Positions 9,042 through 16,491 of a DNA stretch of 64,000 nucleotides are shown here, in pieces. The position numbers and the translations under genes are program-made. The stretch's first letter is position 1. The number at the start of each line of letters is the position of its first letter. Below the pieces are notes generated by a model that worked only from the letters and a program-made list of their open reading frames with translations, searched no databases and was not told the DNA's origin. The DNA lies in the NCBI RefSeq assembly GCF_050496545.1, contig NZ_JBNVZV010000011.1, positions 62,001 to 126,000 of the forward strand, read 5' to 3'. The DNA comes from Phycicoccus avicenniae_A. Lineage in GTDB: Bacteria > Actinomycetota > Actinomycetes > Actinomycetales > Dermatophilaceae.

Positions 9042-10634
9042 TCACTCCTCGCGAAGGACCCGCGCCCACGCGGTGCGCACCAGCGCCCGCTTCGCCGGTC
9101 CCAGCACCCCGTGCTGGCCGAGCGCCGCGACCGCCGCGTTCCACCCGCACGCCCCGTGCACCCCGCCACCGGGGTGCGCCGAGGCACTGGCGAGGAAGAG
9201 CCCGGGGATCGGCGTCTCGGGCCGGCCGAGCCCGCGGGTGGGGCGCATCACGAGCTGCTGGCTGAGTGCGGCGGTCCCGCCGTTGAGGGCACCGGCGCTG
9301 AGGCTGGCGTCGGCCGACTCGAGGTCGTCGGGTCGCTGGACGAACCGGCCGCGCACGGAGTCCGCGAACCCCGGGGCGACCTCCTCGACGACGTCCTCGA
9401 CCCGCGCGACCTGGCGGTCCACCGCCGCCGCGTCGCCCGCGAGGGAGCGCGGGAGGTGCGTGTACGCCCAGGCCGTCTCGGCCCCCTCCGGGGCGCGCGA
9501 GGGGTCGGCGGTGGCCATCTGCCCGAAGAGGACGAAGGGACGCTCGGGCATCCGGCCGGTCGACAGGGCGGCGGCGACGTCGACGAGGCCGTCGTCATCG
9601 GTGCCGAGGTGGACCGTGCCCGACCCGGCGAGCGCCGGGTTCGCCCACGGCACGGGACGGTCGAGGGCCCAGTTGAGCTTGAGCGTGGAGGCGTCCCACT
9701 CGAAGCGGGCGAGGTCGGCCAGCAGGCGCGGCGGGACGTGCCGGGCGTCGAGCAGGTCGGTGTAGAGCATCGGGGCGGAGACGTCCGCGAGCACCGCGCG
9801 GCGGGCGCGGACGACGCTGCCGTCGGCGAGCCGCACGCCACGCGCGCGACCGCCGGAGACCTCGACGGCGGACACGGCTGTGCCGCAACGTACCTGGACA
9901 CCCACGGACTCGGCGCGCCGGCGCATCGCCGCGGCCAGCTCACCCGCGCCGCCGACCGGTACGGGGAAGCCGACGTCCTGCGCGAGCATCACCAGGAGCC
10001 AGCCGAAGAGGGCGCTGCCGGCGCCGTCGGGCGAGACGTCGCTGTGCATCGCGTTGCCGGAGAAGAGGACCCGCGCCTCCTCGCTGTCGAACTGCTCGTG
10101 GCCGAGGCGCCGGACGGACAGCAGCGCGAGCCGGGCGAGGTCGAGCGCACCGCCGACACCGGTGCGGCGCAACAGGCGTGCCACCGGGCGGGCGGCGGGC
10201 AACGGGGTGAAGAGCGCATCGAGCAGCGGGTCGCGCACGCGGTCCCACTGCGCGACCATCCGCAGCCAGGCGTCGCCGTCACCGGGGGCGATGGCGTCCA
10301 GCCCGACCGCGGTGTCCTCGGCCGAGGAGCGCAGGACCGACGCGCGCCCGTCGGGGAACGCGTGCCCGACGGGGTCCGCGGACCGGCTCCAGCGCAGCCC
10401 GTGCGACTCGAGGTCGAGGTCCCGGACCACCGGGCTCGCCGCGGCCAGCGGGTAGAAGGCACTGAAGAGGTCGGTGACGAAGCCCGGCGCGCAGACCTCG
10501 GCGCTGCGGACGGCGCCGCCCACCTCGTCCTGCGCCTCGACGAGGACGACGTCCCAGCCGGCGTCGCCCAGCGCCGCCGCGGCGACGAGCCCGTTGGGCC
10601 CGCCGCCGACGACGACCGCGTCGCAGGTGGTCAC
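9042..10634 (-). CDS. FAD-dependent phytoene-desaturase-like oxidoreductase
   Basis: 530 residues. The N-terminal dinucleotide fold is VVVGGGPNGLVAAAALGDAGWDV with an acidic strand end (LVEAQDEVGG), typical of the phytoene dehydrogenase/PYROXD2 group. The C-terminal part (LFLASASAHPGGGVHGACGWNAA) is the FAD-closing motif. It is a flavoprotein oxidoreductase of unknown substrate. No carotenoid genes are nearby, so a role in carotenoid synthesis is not supported. It is 31 nt downstream of the alcohol dehydrogenase gene on the same strand, so co-transcription is possible. Confidence 0.85.
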   Translation of the reverse strand: MTTCDAVVVGGGPNGLVAAAALGDAGWDVVLVEAQDEVGGAVRSAEVCAPGFVTDLFSAFYPLAAASPVVRDLDLESHGLRWSRSADPVGHAFPDGRASVLRSSAEDTAVGLDAIAPGDGDAWLRMVAQWDRVRDPLLDALFTPLPAARPVARLLRRTGVGGALDLARLALLSVRRLGHEQFDSEEARVLFSGNAMHSDVSPDGAGSALFGWLLVMLAQDVGFPVPVGGAGELAAAMRRRAESVGVQVRCGTAVSAVEVSGGRARGVRLADGSVVRARRAVLADVSAPMLYTDLLDARHVPPRLLADLARFEWDASTLKLNWALDRPVPWANPALAGSGTVHLGTDDDGLVDVAAALSTGRMPERPFVLFGQMATADPSRAPEGAETAWAYTHLPRSLAGDAAAVDRQVARVEDVVEEVAPGFADSVRGRFVQRPDDLESADASLSAGALNGGTAALSQQLVMRPTRGLGRPETPIPGLFLASASAHPGGGVHGACGWNAAVAALGQHGVLGPAKRALVRTAWARVLREE

Positions 10635-10665
10635 CGACCACCCACCGTGGGAAGCGCGTGTGGGC

Positions 10666-11862
10666 TCACGCGGCCACGCCGTGCGGGTCGAGGACGACCT
10701 TGACCATGCCGTCCTCCTTGGCCTGGAAGGTGCGGTACGCCTCCGGGGCGGCGTCGATCGGGAGGTGGTGGGTGGCGAAGCCGTCGACGCCCAACGGGTC
10801 GTCGTCGGTGAGCAGCGGGAGGATGTCGTCGACCCAGCGCTTGACGTTGGCCTGGCCCATCCGGATCTGCACCTGCTTGTCGAAGAGCGTCATCATCGGC
10901 ATCGGGTCGGTCATCCCTCCGTAGACACCACTGAGGGAGATCGTGCCACCTCGGCGCACCGCGTCGATGGCGGAGTAGAAGGCGGCGAGCCGGTCGACGC
11001 CGACGGTGGTCATCAGCGGCTTGGCGACGGCGTCGGGGAGCAGCCCGACGACCTTGTGGGCGGCCTTCGACACCGGCGAGCCGTGCGCCTCCATCCCGAC
11101 CGCGTCGACCACCGCGTCGGCGCCGCGGCCGCCGGTCAGCTCGCGCACGGCGTCGCCGACGTCGTCGACGTCGCGCAGGTCGACCGTCGTGACGCCGCGC
11201 TCGCGGGCCCGGGCCAGGCGCGCATCGACCCGGTCCACGCCGATGACCCGCCCCACGCCGCGCTGCAGCGCGATGCGGCAGGCCATGTCGCCGATCGGAC
11301 CGAGTCCCAGGACGAGCAGGGTGCCGCCCGGCTCGGGGTCGGCGTAGGCGACGGCCTGCCACGCGGTGGGGAGGACGTCGGAGAGGTAGACGAAGCGGTC
11401 GTCGGACGGGCCCTCGGGGACCTTGACGTGCGTGTACTGCGCCTGCGGGACGCGCAGGTACTGCGCCTGGCCGCCGGGGAGCGAGCCGTACAGCTCGGAG
11501 TACCCGAACAGCGTTGCGCCGGTGCCCTGGTCGTGGTTCTGGGTGGTCTCGCACTGGCTCTGCAGGCCGTGCTCGCACATCCAGCAGTGCCCGCAGCAGA
11601 CCTGGAACGGGATGACGACGCGGTCGCCGACGGCGAGGTTCGACACCTCGGAGCCGACCTCCTCGACGATGCCCATCGACTCGTGGCCGAGGACGTCGCC
11701 GGGGTTCATGAACGCACCGAGCGGCTCGTACAGGTGCAGGTCGGACCCGCAGATGTTGGTGCTCGTCACCCGGATGACGGCGTCGGTCGCCTGCTCGATG
11801 CGCGGGTCCGGGACCTCGTCCACGCGGACGTCCTTCGTGCCGTGCCACACGACTGCCTTCAC
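10666..11862 (-). CDS. Zinc-dependent alcohol/formaldehyde dehydrogenase family (MDR)
   Basis: 398 residues. Catalytic zinc ligands are seen in NICGSDLH and GHES; the structural zinc cluster is CCGHCWMCEHGLQSQC. The NAD(P) fold is VLGLGPIGDMACRIAL with an acidic GVDRVD. The insert and length fit the glutathione-independent formaldehyde dehydrogenase-like class. GTG 11862 is chosen because AGGAGG lies 6 nt upstream. It oxidises an alcohol or aldehyde in the cytosol; the substrate is uncertain. Confidence 0.9.
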   Translation of the reverse strand: MKAVVWHGTKDVRVDEVPDPRIEQATDAVIRVTSTNICGSDLHLYEPLGAFMNPGDVLGHESMGIVEEVGSEVSNLAVGDRVVIPFQVCCGHCWMCEHGLQSQCETTQNHDQGTGATLFGYSELYGSLPGGQAQYLRVPQAQYTHVKVPEGPSDDRFVYLSDVLPTAWQAVAYADPEPGGTLLVLGLGPIGDMACRIALQRGVGRVIGVDRVDARLARARERGVTTVDLRDVDDVGDAVRELTGGRGADAVVDAVGMEAHGSPVSKAAHKVVGLLPDAVAKPLMTTVGVDRLAAFYSAIDAVRRGGTISLSGVYGGMTDPMPMMTLFDKQVQIRMGQANVKRWVDDILPLLTDDDPLGVDGFATHHLPIDAAPEAYRTFQAKEDGMVKVVLDPHGVAA

Positions 11863-11992
11863 GGTGTACCTCCTGGGTCGGTGTCCAGGAGCCCTACCCC
11901 GGGTCCGCCGGGCACACACCCGCCGTCGAGGCCGGGCGGCGGCGACACCGGTTCGCCCGGCGCAGGGACGGCCGACGTCGGGCGGCACCGGT

Positions 11993-12119
11993 GTCGTGCG
12001 CACGACGTCCATGTGCTCCGAGATGTGAGCCATGTCCCGGACACCGGAGCACCCGGACACCTGCTCCGGGTGCCGGGCCATGGCCCAGATGCTGGAGCAC
12101 ACGGACGTCCGCGCACGAC
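11993..12119. repeat. Large imperfect inverted repeat
   Basis: The arms 11993-12019 and 12094-12119 (GACGTCC-x-TGTGCTCC against its complement) match over about 26 bp with one mismatch and one indel. The 74-nt centre is itself GC-rich and can fold (CCGGAGCACC...). It lies in the 523-nt gene-free stretch 11863-12385 and could be a structured RNA or a decayed element. No coding signal was seen there. Confidence 0.5.
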
Positions 12120-12176
12120 TGTGAGCCGTGTGGGCCCCTCCCACGCCGCCCTGGGCGCTTCGCGCCCGAGCGCGCC

Positions 12177-12305
12177 GCGGAGGGCGTGGGACCCCGTCGG
12201 GGCTCGTTCCTCGCACCTTCTCCCGAATCCCGCGTTCTCAATTCGCGAGAACCGGACGGACCTCGTTCCTCGCCCGTCCGAACCCCGCGAACGGAGGGCG
12301 TGGGA
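12177..12305. repeat. Two extra copies of the tRNA-Ser 3' end downstream of the tRNA
   Basis: The 14-bp CGGAGGGCGTGGGA spans the acceptor and T-stem strand of the neighbouring tRNA-Ser. It recurs at 12178-12191 and 12292-12305, both on the 3' side of the tRNA in the same orientation. CTCGTTCCTCGC also occurs twice between them. The pattern resembles attachment-site scars or tandem duplication. Confidence 0.6.
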
Positions 12306-12385
12306 CTCCGGCTGTCACTCCGTTCGAGCCTCCCCGTCATCCTTCGCCCTCCGCTGCGCCCAGCGCTCCGCGCCCACGGGCGCAG

Positions 12386-12472
12386 CGGAGGGCGTGGGAT
12401 TCGAACCCACGATGACGTTGCCGCCATAGCGGTTTTCAAGACCGCCGCACTAGGCCACTATGCGAGCCCTCC
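12386..12472 (-). tRNA. tRNA-Ser(UGA)
   Basis: The acceptor stem is GGAGGGC/GCCCTCC, and the D-loop contains AGTGGCCTA. The anticodon arm GCGGT-CTTGAAA-ACCGC gives anticodon TGA, which reads UCA. The long variable arm TGGCG-GCAA-CGTCA is class II as expected for serine, and the T-arm is GTGGG-TTCGAAT-CCCAC. CCA is not encoded. Confidence 0.95.
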
Positions 12473-12568
12473 ATCGGTCCGCGCCCGGGCTGCGGGCGCG
12501 GACCGCCCGCCCAGCGTAGGGGTCGTCCGTCGCACCCCGCGCCCAGCCTCGGGTGGGAGCATCCGGGC

Positions 12569-12946
12569 GTGAGGACGTTCGCGATGCCCGACCCCGGCCC
12601 GGTGCTCGGGGCACTCCTCGCCGGCGCCGCGCTCGGCCGACCGGCCGTCGTCCTCACCGAGGACCACCTCGAGGTCCGCCTCGGCCTCGGGTGGCGCTCC
12701 ACAGTCCCGCGCGCCGACATCGTGGCGGCCGGCCACGACCCCCGGCACCCCATCAGCATCGGCGCCCACGGGTGGCGCGGCGACTGGCTCGTCAACACGA
12801 GCGGGCACGGCCTGGTCCGCATTGATCTCGACCCACCGGGGCGCGGCCGCGTCTTCGGCGTCCCGGTGCGGCTGCGCACGCTGCGCCTCAGCCTCGCCGA
12901 CCCCGACGCCTTCCTCGCCGCCCTCGGGGCCCCGTCGGGCCGCTGA
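12569..12946 (+). CDS. Hypothetical protein
   Basis: 125 residues, no family recognised with certainty. The protein is beta-rich (VVLTEDHLEVRLGLGWRSTVPRADI) with a PH-like flavour: short strands, then VRLRTLRLSLADPDAFLAAL at the C-terminus like a closing helix. No signal peptide or membrane helix is visible. GTG 12569 has GGAG about 9 nt upstream; ATG 12584 is an alternative. It is convergent with the tRNA and is followed 76 nt later by the YtxH-like gene. Confidence 0.6.
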   Translation: MRTFAMPDPGPVLGALLAGAALGRPAVVLTEDHLEVRLGLGWRSTVPRADIVAAGHDPRHPISIGAHGWRGDWLVNTSGHGLVRIDLDPPGRGRVFGVPVRLRTLRLSLADPDAFLAALGAPSGR

Positions 12947-13022
12947 CCGGCGCCGGGCCGTCACGCCCGGCATGGCCCGCACCATCAGTGGGTAAGGTCG
13001 GAGGCCGACGAAAGGAGCCCCC

Positions 13023-13385
13023 ATGGGCAAGCTGTCCTTCCTCGCCGGCATGGCTGCCGGCTACGTCCTCGGGGCCAAGGCGGGAACACAGCGCTACGAG
13101 CAGATCCGCCGCACCTCCGGCAAGGTCTGGAACTCGCAGCCGGTGCAGAACCAGGTGGCCAACGCCAAGGAGGTCGCGCGCACGAAGGCGGCCCCGGTCG
13201 TCGCCGACATGGTGGCCGACGCCGCCCGCGCCACCGCGACCACGCTCCGCCAGGGACGCACCGTCGCCTCCGAGGCGATCCACCACGGCTCGTCGTCCAA
13301 CGCGTCGGCCGAGGGCACCCCTGCGACTCCGTCCCGTCACGAGGAGGCCTGGGCGGCCGCGACCCGCCCCACCACCACCGACTGA
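13023..13385 (+). CDS. YtxH-like small membrane-associated protein
   Basis: 120 residues starting MGKLSFLAGMAAGYVLGAKAG, the glycine-rich hydrophobic start typical of YtxH/gas-vesicle-protein-like families. Helical segments (VQNQVANAKEVARTKAAPVVADMVADAA) and a hydrophilic tail follow. It is probably membrane-anchored with a cytosolic helix; the function is unknown. A strong AAAGGAG lies upstream. The terminator at 13427 ends the transcript. Confidence 0.7.
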   Translation: MGKLSFLAGMAAGYVLGAKAGTQRYEQIRRTSGKVWNSQPVQNQVANAKEVARTKAAPVVADMVADAARATATTLRQGRTVASEAIHHGSSSNASAEGTPATPSRHEEAWAAATRPTTTD

Positions 13386-13426
13386 CGCGCGAGCTCCCCG
13401 GAGCGCCTCCACCTCTGCGACCACGA

Positions 13427-13453
13427 ACGGCCGGCCCCACCCCGGTCGGCCGT
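13427..13453. terminator. Hairpin terminator
   Basis: A 10-bp stem (ACGGCCGGCC / GGTCGGCCGT with one G-U pair) around a CCACCCC loop lies 42 nt after the YtxH-like gene. It isolates that gene from the downstream protease operon. Confidence 0.55.
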
Positions 13454-13487
13454 CACCTGCGTGTATCAGGCCTGCGCGAAATCCCTC

Positions 13488-13516
13488 CTGACGTGTGACG
13501 CCCAGATCACTACGCT
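13488..13516 (+). promoter_or_regulatory. Putative promoter of protease/sigma/CHAT operon
   Basis: CTGACG (-35) and TACGCT (-10) are separated by 17 nt and placed about 50 nt upstream of the subtilase ATG. This resembles a housekeeping sigma-70 promoter. A site for the operon's own sigma factor is not evident. Confidence 0.4.
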
Positions 13517-13568
13517 GTGCGAGGAGCACCCTTCCTTGCTCGGTGACACGCCACGCCAGGAGACGCCC

Positions 13569-15350
13569 ATGGAAGGTCCGACCGCGCCACGGCCCCCCGC
13601 CGACGGGAGCAGGCCGCCGCGCCGGTACCCCGATCCGGAGGACCCGAAGGGCTCGGGCGCGCCGGCGCCTCCCGTGCCGCCGACCCCGGGGATTCCCGAG
13701 GCCGTGCTGCGCGCGTTCGGGGCCCGGGTCCTCGACCCCCTGACCGCTGTCACGGCACCGGGCGTCGCCCCGCCGCAGCCGACGGCCTACATCGGCTCGA
13801 CCCTGCTGGTCCGCGGGCTGCCCGATGCCGGCCTGGGGGGCCACGCCGCCGTCGAGGAGATCAAGGGTCTCGCCGAGGAGATGGGTCTGGTCGCCGACGT
13901 CTCCGAGGGCGATGCCGCGCTCCGCCGGCTGGCCGACGACGCCGAGCTCGAGGTGCTCGACCAGGTCTGGCAGACCCAGGTCGTCCTCCGCCGGCAGACC
14001 CGGGACGAGGCGCTGGCCTCCGCCGCGCGTCGCGCCGAGGCCCGCGGCGAGGAGCCCCCCAGCGAGCCACCCGCCGCGCCGCCCCCCGATGCCTGGCGCG
14101 TCCTGCAGGCCCTGACCTCGCGCCGCGGCAGCCGCCCGGAGGACGTCGCCCTCGAGCACCTCCTGCTCAGCGCGGGTGGCTTCGAGCCCGTCGGCCAGTG
14201 GGGCTCGGTCGGCGAGTGGGGCTCGGTCGGGCAGTGGGGATCCGTGGGCCAGTGGGGCTCGGTCGGCCAGTGGGGCTCGGTCGGGCAGTGGGGATCCGTG
14301 GGCCAGTGGGGCTCGGTCGGCCAGTGGGGATCCGTCGGCGCCGCCGACCAGTACGGCGTGCCCGGCCTCGGCGGTCGCACACCCGTCGTCTGGCAGGGAG
14401 TGGACCCCTACCGTCCCGCCGCGGGCAAGCGCGCCCCGGTGGTGGCGATCCTCGACACCGCGGTCGGGCCGCACCCCTGGCTCACCGAGAAGAAGGGCGT
14501 CACGACGATGTCCCTGCCCGGCCGCCCGCTCGTGGCGCCCGGACAGGGGTTGACCGTCGAGCTCGACGGCCTGCTCGCCGGCGAGGCCGGCCACGGCACC
14601 TTCGTGGCGGGCATCATCCGCCAGCGGTGCCCGGAGGCACAGATCCTCGTGCTCCCGGTGGTGCCGTTCGCGGGCGCCGCGGCCGAGAAGGACGTCCACG
14701 ACGCCCTGGCCCTGCTCCTGGCCCGGCAGCTCTGGGCGACCCGCACCGGACGGCACGACGCGCTGGTCGACGTCGTCAACCTCTCGCTCGGGTACTACCA
14801 CGAGACCCCCGAGGACGCCTGGACCCAGGACCCGCCGCTCAAGAAGCTGCTCGGCCTGCTGGCCGACGCCGGCGTCGCGGTCGTCGCCGCCGCCGGCAAC
14901 GACGGCACCTCGGCCAAGTTCTACCCGGCCGGGTTCGCCCTGGAGCGCACGGCGACCATCGGGTCGCAGAAGTACGTGCCGCTCGTCAGCGTGGGCGCCT
15001 ACAACCCCGGCGACTCCACGGTGGCCCTGTTCTCCAACAGCGGCCTCTGGGTCACCACCCACCGCCCCGGAGCCGCCGTCGTCAGCACCGTCCCCACGAC
15101 CATGCGGGGCTCGATGCAGGCCGGCGTGCACACCCAGCGCAACGACCCCACCGACCGCGCCCTCATCGACCCGGACGACTTCAGCACCGGGTTCGCCTCG
15201 TGGAGCGGCACGTCCTTCGCGGCGCCCGTGCTGGCGGCCGAGATCGCTGCGGCCCTTCCCACGGACGAGACGTTGTGCGACACCGCAACCGACGCCTGCG
15301 TCGCCCGCGCGAAGCACGCGGTGGCCACGGCCCTGGGGGTGACGTCATGA
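13569..15350 (+). CDS. Cytosolic S8 (subtilisin-family) serine peptidase with GQWGSV hexapeptide repeats
   Basis: 593 residues, ATG with AGGAG 7 nt upstream. There is no signal peptide, and the N-terminal 60 residues are Pro-rich. Residues 70-205 form an unidentified domain. Residues 209-256 are eight perfect-register GQWGSV-type hexapeptides. The subtilase domain then follows with the full triad: Asp296 (VVAILDTAVG), His342 (GHGTFVAGII) and Ser549 (WSGTSFAAPV), plus the oxyanion Asn in AAAGNDGTS. It is first in a four-gene operon and overlaps the sigma gene by 4 nt (ATGA). Intracellular location and partners suggest regulated proteolysis of a partner rather than nutrient use. It is not a mycosin, as there is no signal or membrane anchor. 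Confidence 0.9.
   Translation: MEGPTAPRPPADGSRPPRRYPDPEDPKGSGAPAPPVPPTPGIPEAVLRAFGARVLDPLTAVTAPGVAPPQPTAYIGSTLLVRGLPDAGLGGHAAVEEIKGLAEEMGLVADVSEGDAALRRLADDAELEVLDQVWQTQVVLRRQTRDEALASAARRAEARGEEPPSEPPAAPPPDAWRVLQALTSRRGSRPEDVALEHLLLSAGGFEPVGQWGSVGEWGSVGQWGSVGQWGSVGQWGSVGQWGSVGQWGSVGQWGSVGAADQYGVPGLGGRTPVVWQGVDPYRPAAGKRAPVVAILDTAVGPHPWLTEKKGVTTMSLPGRPLVAPGQGLTVELDGLLAGEAGHGTFVAGIIRQRCPEAQILVLPVVPFAGAAAEKDVHDALALLLARQLWATRTGRHDALVDVVNLSLGYYHETPEDAWTQDPPLKKLLGLLADAGVAVVAAAGNDGTSAKFYPAGFALERTATIGSQKYVPLVSVGAYNPGDSTVALFSNSGLWVTTHRPGAAVVSTVPTTMRGSMQAGVHTQRNDPTDRALIDPDDFSTGFASWSGTSFAAPVLAAEIAAALPTDETLCDTATDACVARAKHAVATALGVTS
14193..14336 (+). repeat. 18-bp coding tandem repeat (8 units)
   Basis: Eight 18-bp units encode GQWGSV (one GEWGSV). 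From unit 2 on, third-position variants (ggctcg, ggctcg, ggatcc) recur with a 54-bp period, indicating recent expansion by three-unit blocks. It lies inside the subtilase gene. Confidence 0.9.
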
Positions 15351-15934
15351 CCCAGGTCGAGGCCGGCAGCAGCGAGAGCCTCGCCGTCCGCGCCGGCACC
15401 GCGTTCGAGGCCTACCGCGACGGCGACCACCACCGGATGGACACCCTCGTCGACCTGCTGACGCCCGTGCTGTGGCACACCGCCCGCGGGCAGGGCCTCG
15501 ACTCCGCGAGCGCCTCCGACGTCGTCCAGACGGCGTGGATGCGCCTGGTGGAGAACGCCGACCGCATCACCGATCCGCGCGCGGTCCTCGGCTGGCTGGT
15601 CGTCACCGTCCGCCGCGAGTCGTGGCGCGTCGTCAAGGCGCACGGTCGGGAGGTGGGCGAGGTCAGCGCGGAGGTCGTGGCCACCACACCGGACCCGGCC
15701 ACGGTCACCGTCACCGGCGACCGGGACCGGATGCTCTGGCGCCACTTCTCGGCCCTCACCCCGCGCTGCCAGGCGCTGCTGCGGGTCATCGCCTTCTCCG
15801 ACCGCCCCGACTACGCCGCCGTCTCGGAGGCGCTCGGGATGCCGGTCGGGAGCATCGGGCCCACCCGGGGTCGGTGCCTGGCCAAGCTGCGAGAGGCGCT
15901 GGGTCAGGACCCGGCGTGGGGAGGTGCATCATGA
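15347..15934 (+). CDS. ECF-like sigma-70 family factor
   Basis: 195 residues. Region 2 is visible as LTPVLWHTARGQGLDSASASDVVQTAWMRLVEN...VLGWLVVTVRRESWR, and region 4 as LTPRCQALLRVIAFSDRPDYAAVSEALGMPVGSIGPTRGRCLAKLREAL. It carries the two-domain layout of extracytoplasmic-function factors, with no separate anti-sigma domain. The start overlaps the subtilase stop (ATGA) and the stop overlaps the next start. It may direct transcription of this operon or of unlinked effectors. It could alternatively have become a structural adaptor, since such sigma-like genes often sit next to CHAT proteases. Confidence 0.88.
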   Translation: MTQVEAGSSESLAVRAGTAFEAYRDGDHHRMDTLVDLLTPVLWHTARGQGLDSASASDVVQTAWMRLVENADRITDPRAVLGWLVVTVRRESWRVVKAHGREVGEVSAEVVATTPDPATVTVTGDRDRMLWRHFSALTPRCQALLRVIAFSDRPDYAAVSEALGMPVGSIGPTRGRCLAKLREALGQDPAWGGAS

Positions 15935-16413
15935 CCGACGACCTGGCCACCGAGCCGCTCGACGACGTCGACGCCGTCGTCCTGAAGGCCCTGCGCGAGC
16001 TGCACGCACGCCTCGACCCCGTCCCCGCCGGTCTCACCGACGACGTGAAGTTCGCCCTCACGGTGCAGGCCCTCCACGCCGAGGTCGCCGAGCTGACCCG
16101 GGTGGGGGCCGACGAGGCCCTCGTCCGCAGCGTCGACTACACCCGCGCCGAGACGCTGACCTTCACCGGCGGACCGTTCACCGCGATGGTCTCCGTCGTC
16201 GCCACCGGCCCGGACGAGGTCCGCATCGACGGGTGGGTGACCGGCGGACCGGTGCGCGTCGAGCTGCGCGAGCGCGACTCCTCGACCACGGTCGACGTCG
16301 GCGCCGAGGGCCGCTTCGTCCTCGACGGTGTGCGCCGGGGCCTCGTGCAGTTCGTGCTCCACCCCGTCGACGGCTCCACCAAGCCGGTCATCACCCCCGC
16401 CATCGAGCTCTGA
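15931..16413 (+). CDS. Small protein of CHAT operon (possible anti-sigma/adaptor)
   Basis: 160 residues, no firm family. The N-terminal 60 residues are helical (DAVVLKALRELHARLDP, VKFALTVQALHAEVAELTRV). The C-terminal 90 residues are beta-rich (TLTFTGGPFTAMVSVVATG..VRIDGWVTGGPVRVELRE..FVLDGVRRGLVQFVLHP), like a carboxypeptidase-regulatory or immunoglobulin-like sandwich. There is no membrane helix. Overlapped ATGA with the sigma gene, it may hold the sigma factor or be the CHAT substrate; this is inference from position only. Confidence 0.65.
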   Translation: MTDDLATEPLDDVDAVVLKALRELHARLDPVPAGLTDDVKFALTVQALHAEVAELTRVGADEALVRSVDYTRAETLTFTGGPFTAMVSVVATGPDEVRIDGWVTGGPVRVELRERDSSTTVDVGAEGRFVLDGVRRGLVQFVLHPVDGSTKPVITPAIEL

Positions 16414-16491
16414 GGACGCCGCACGACCGCCACGAGGACCCCGTCCGAGCTGGTCGCCGAAGGCCTGCGTGCCAACGCATCCGGCCGACCG

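Noticed and set aside
12386..12472. Possible selenocysteine tRNA with UCA anticodon
   Set aside because: The TCA reading came from the plus strand. The tRNA is on the minus strand, where the loop is CTTGAAA, so the anticodon is UGA and the gene is an ordinary tRNA-Ser.
14193..14336. CRISPR-like array
   Set aside because: The 18-bp repeats are contiguous without spacers, in frame and coding for GQWGSV.
13569..15350. Subtilase as the mycosin (MycP) of the T7SS
   Set aside because: It has no signal peptide or C-terminal membrane helix, lies 20 kb from the T7SS genes and is overlapped with sigma and CHAT genes.
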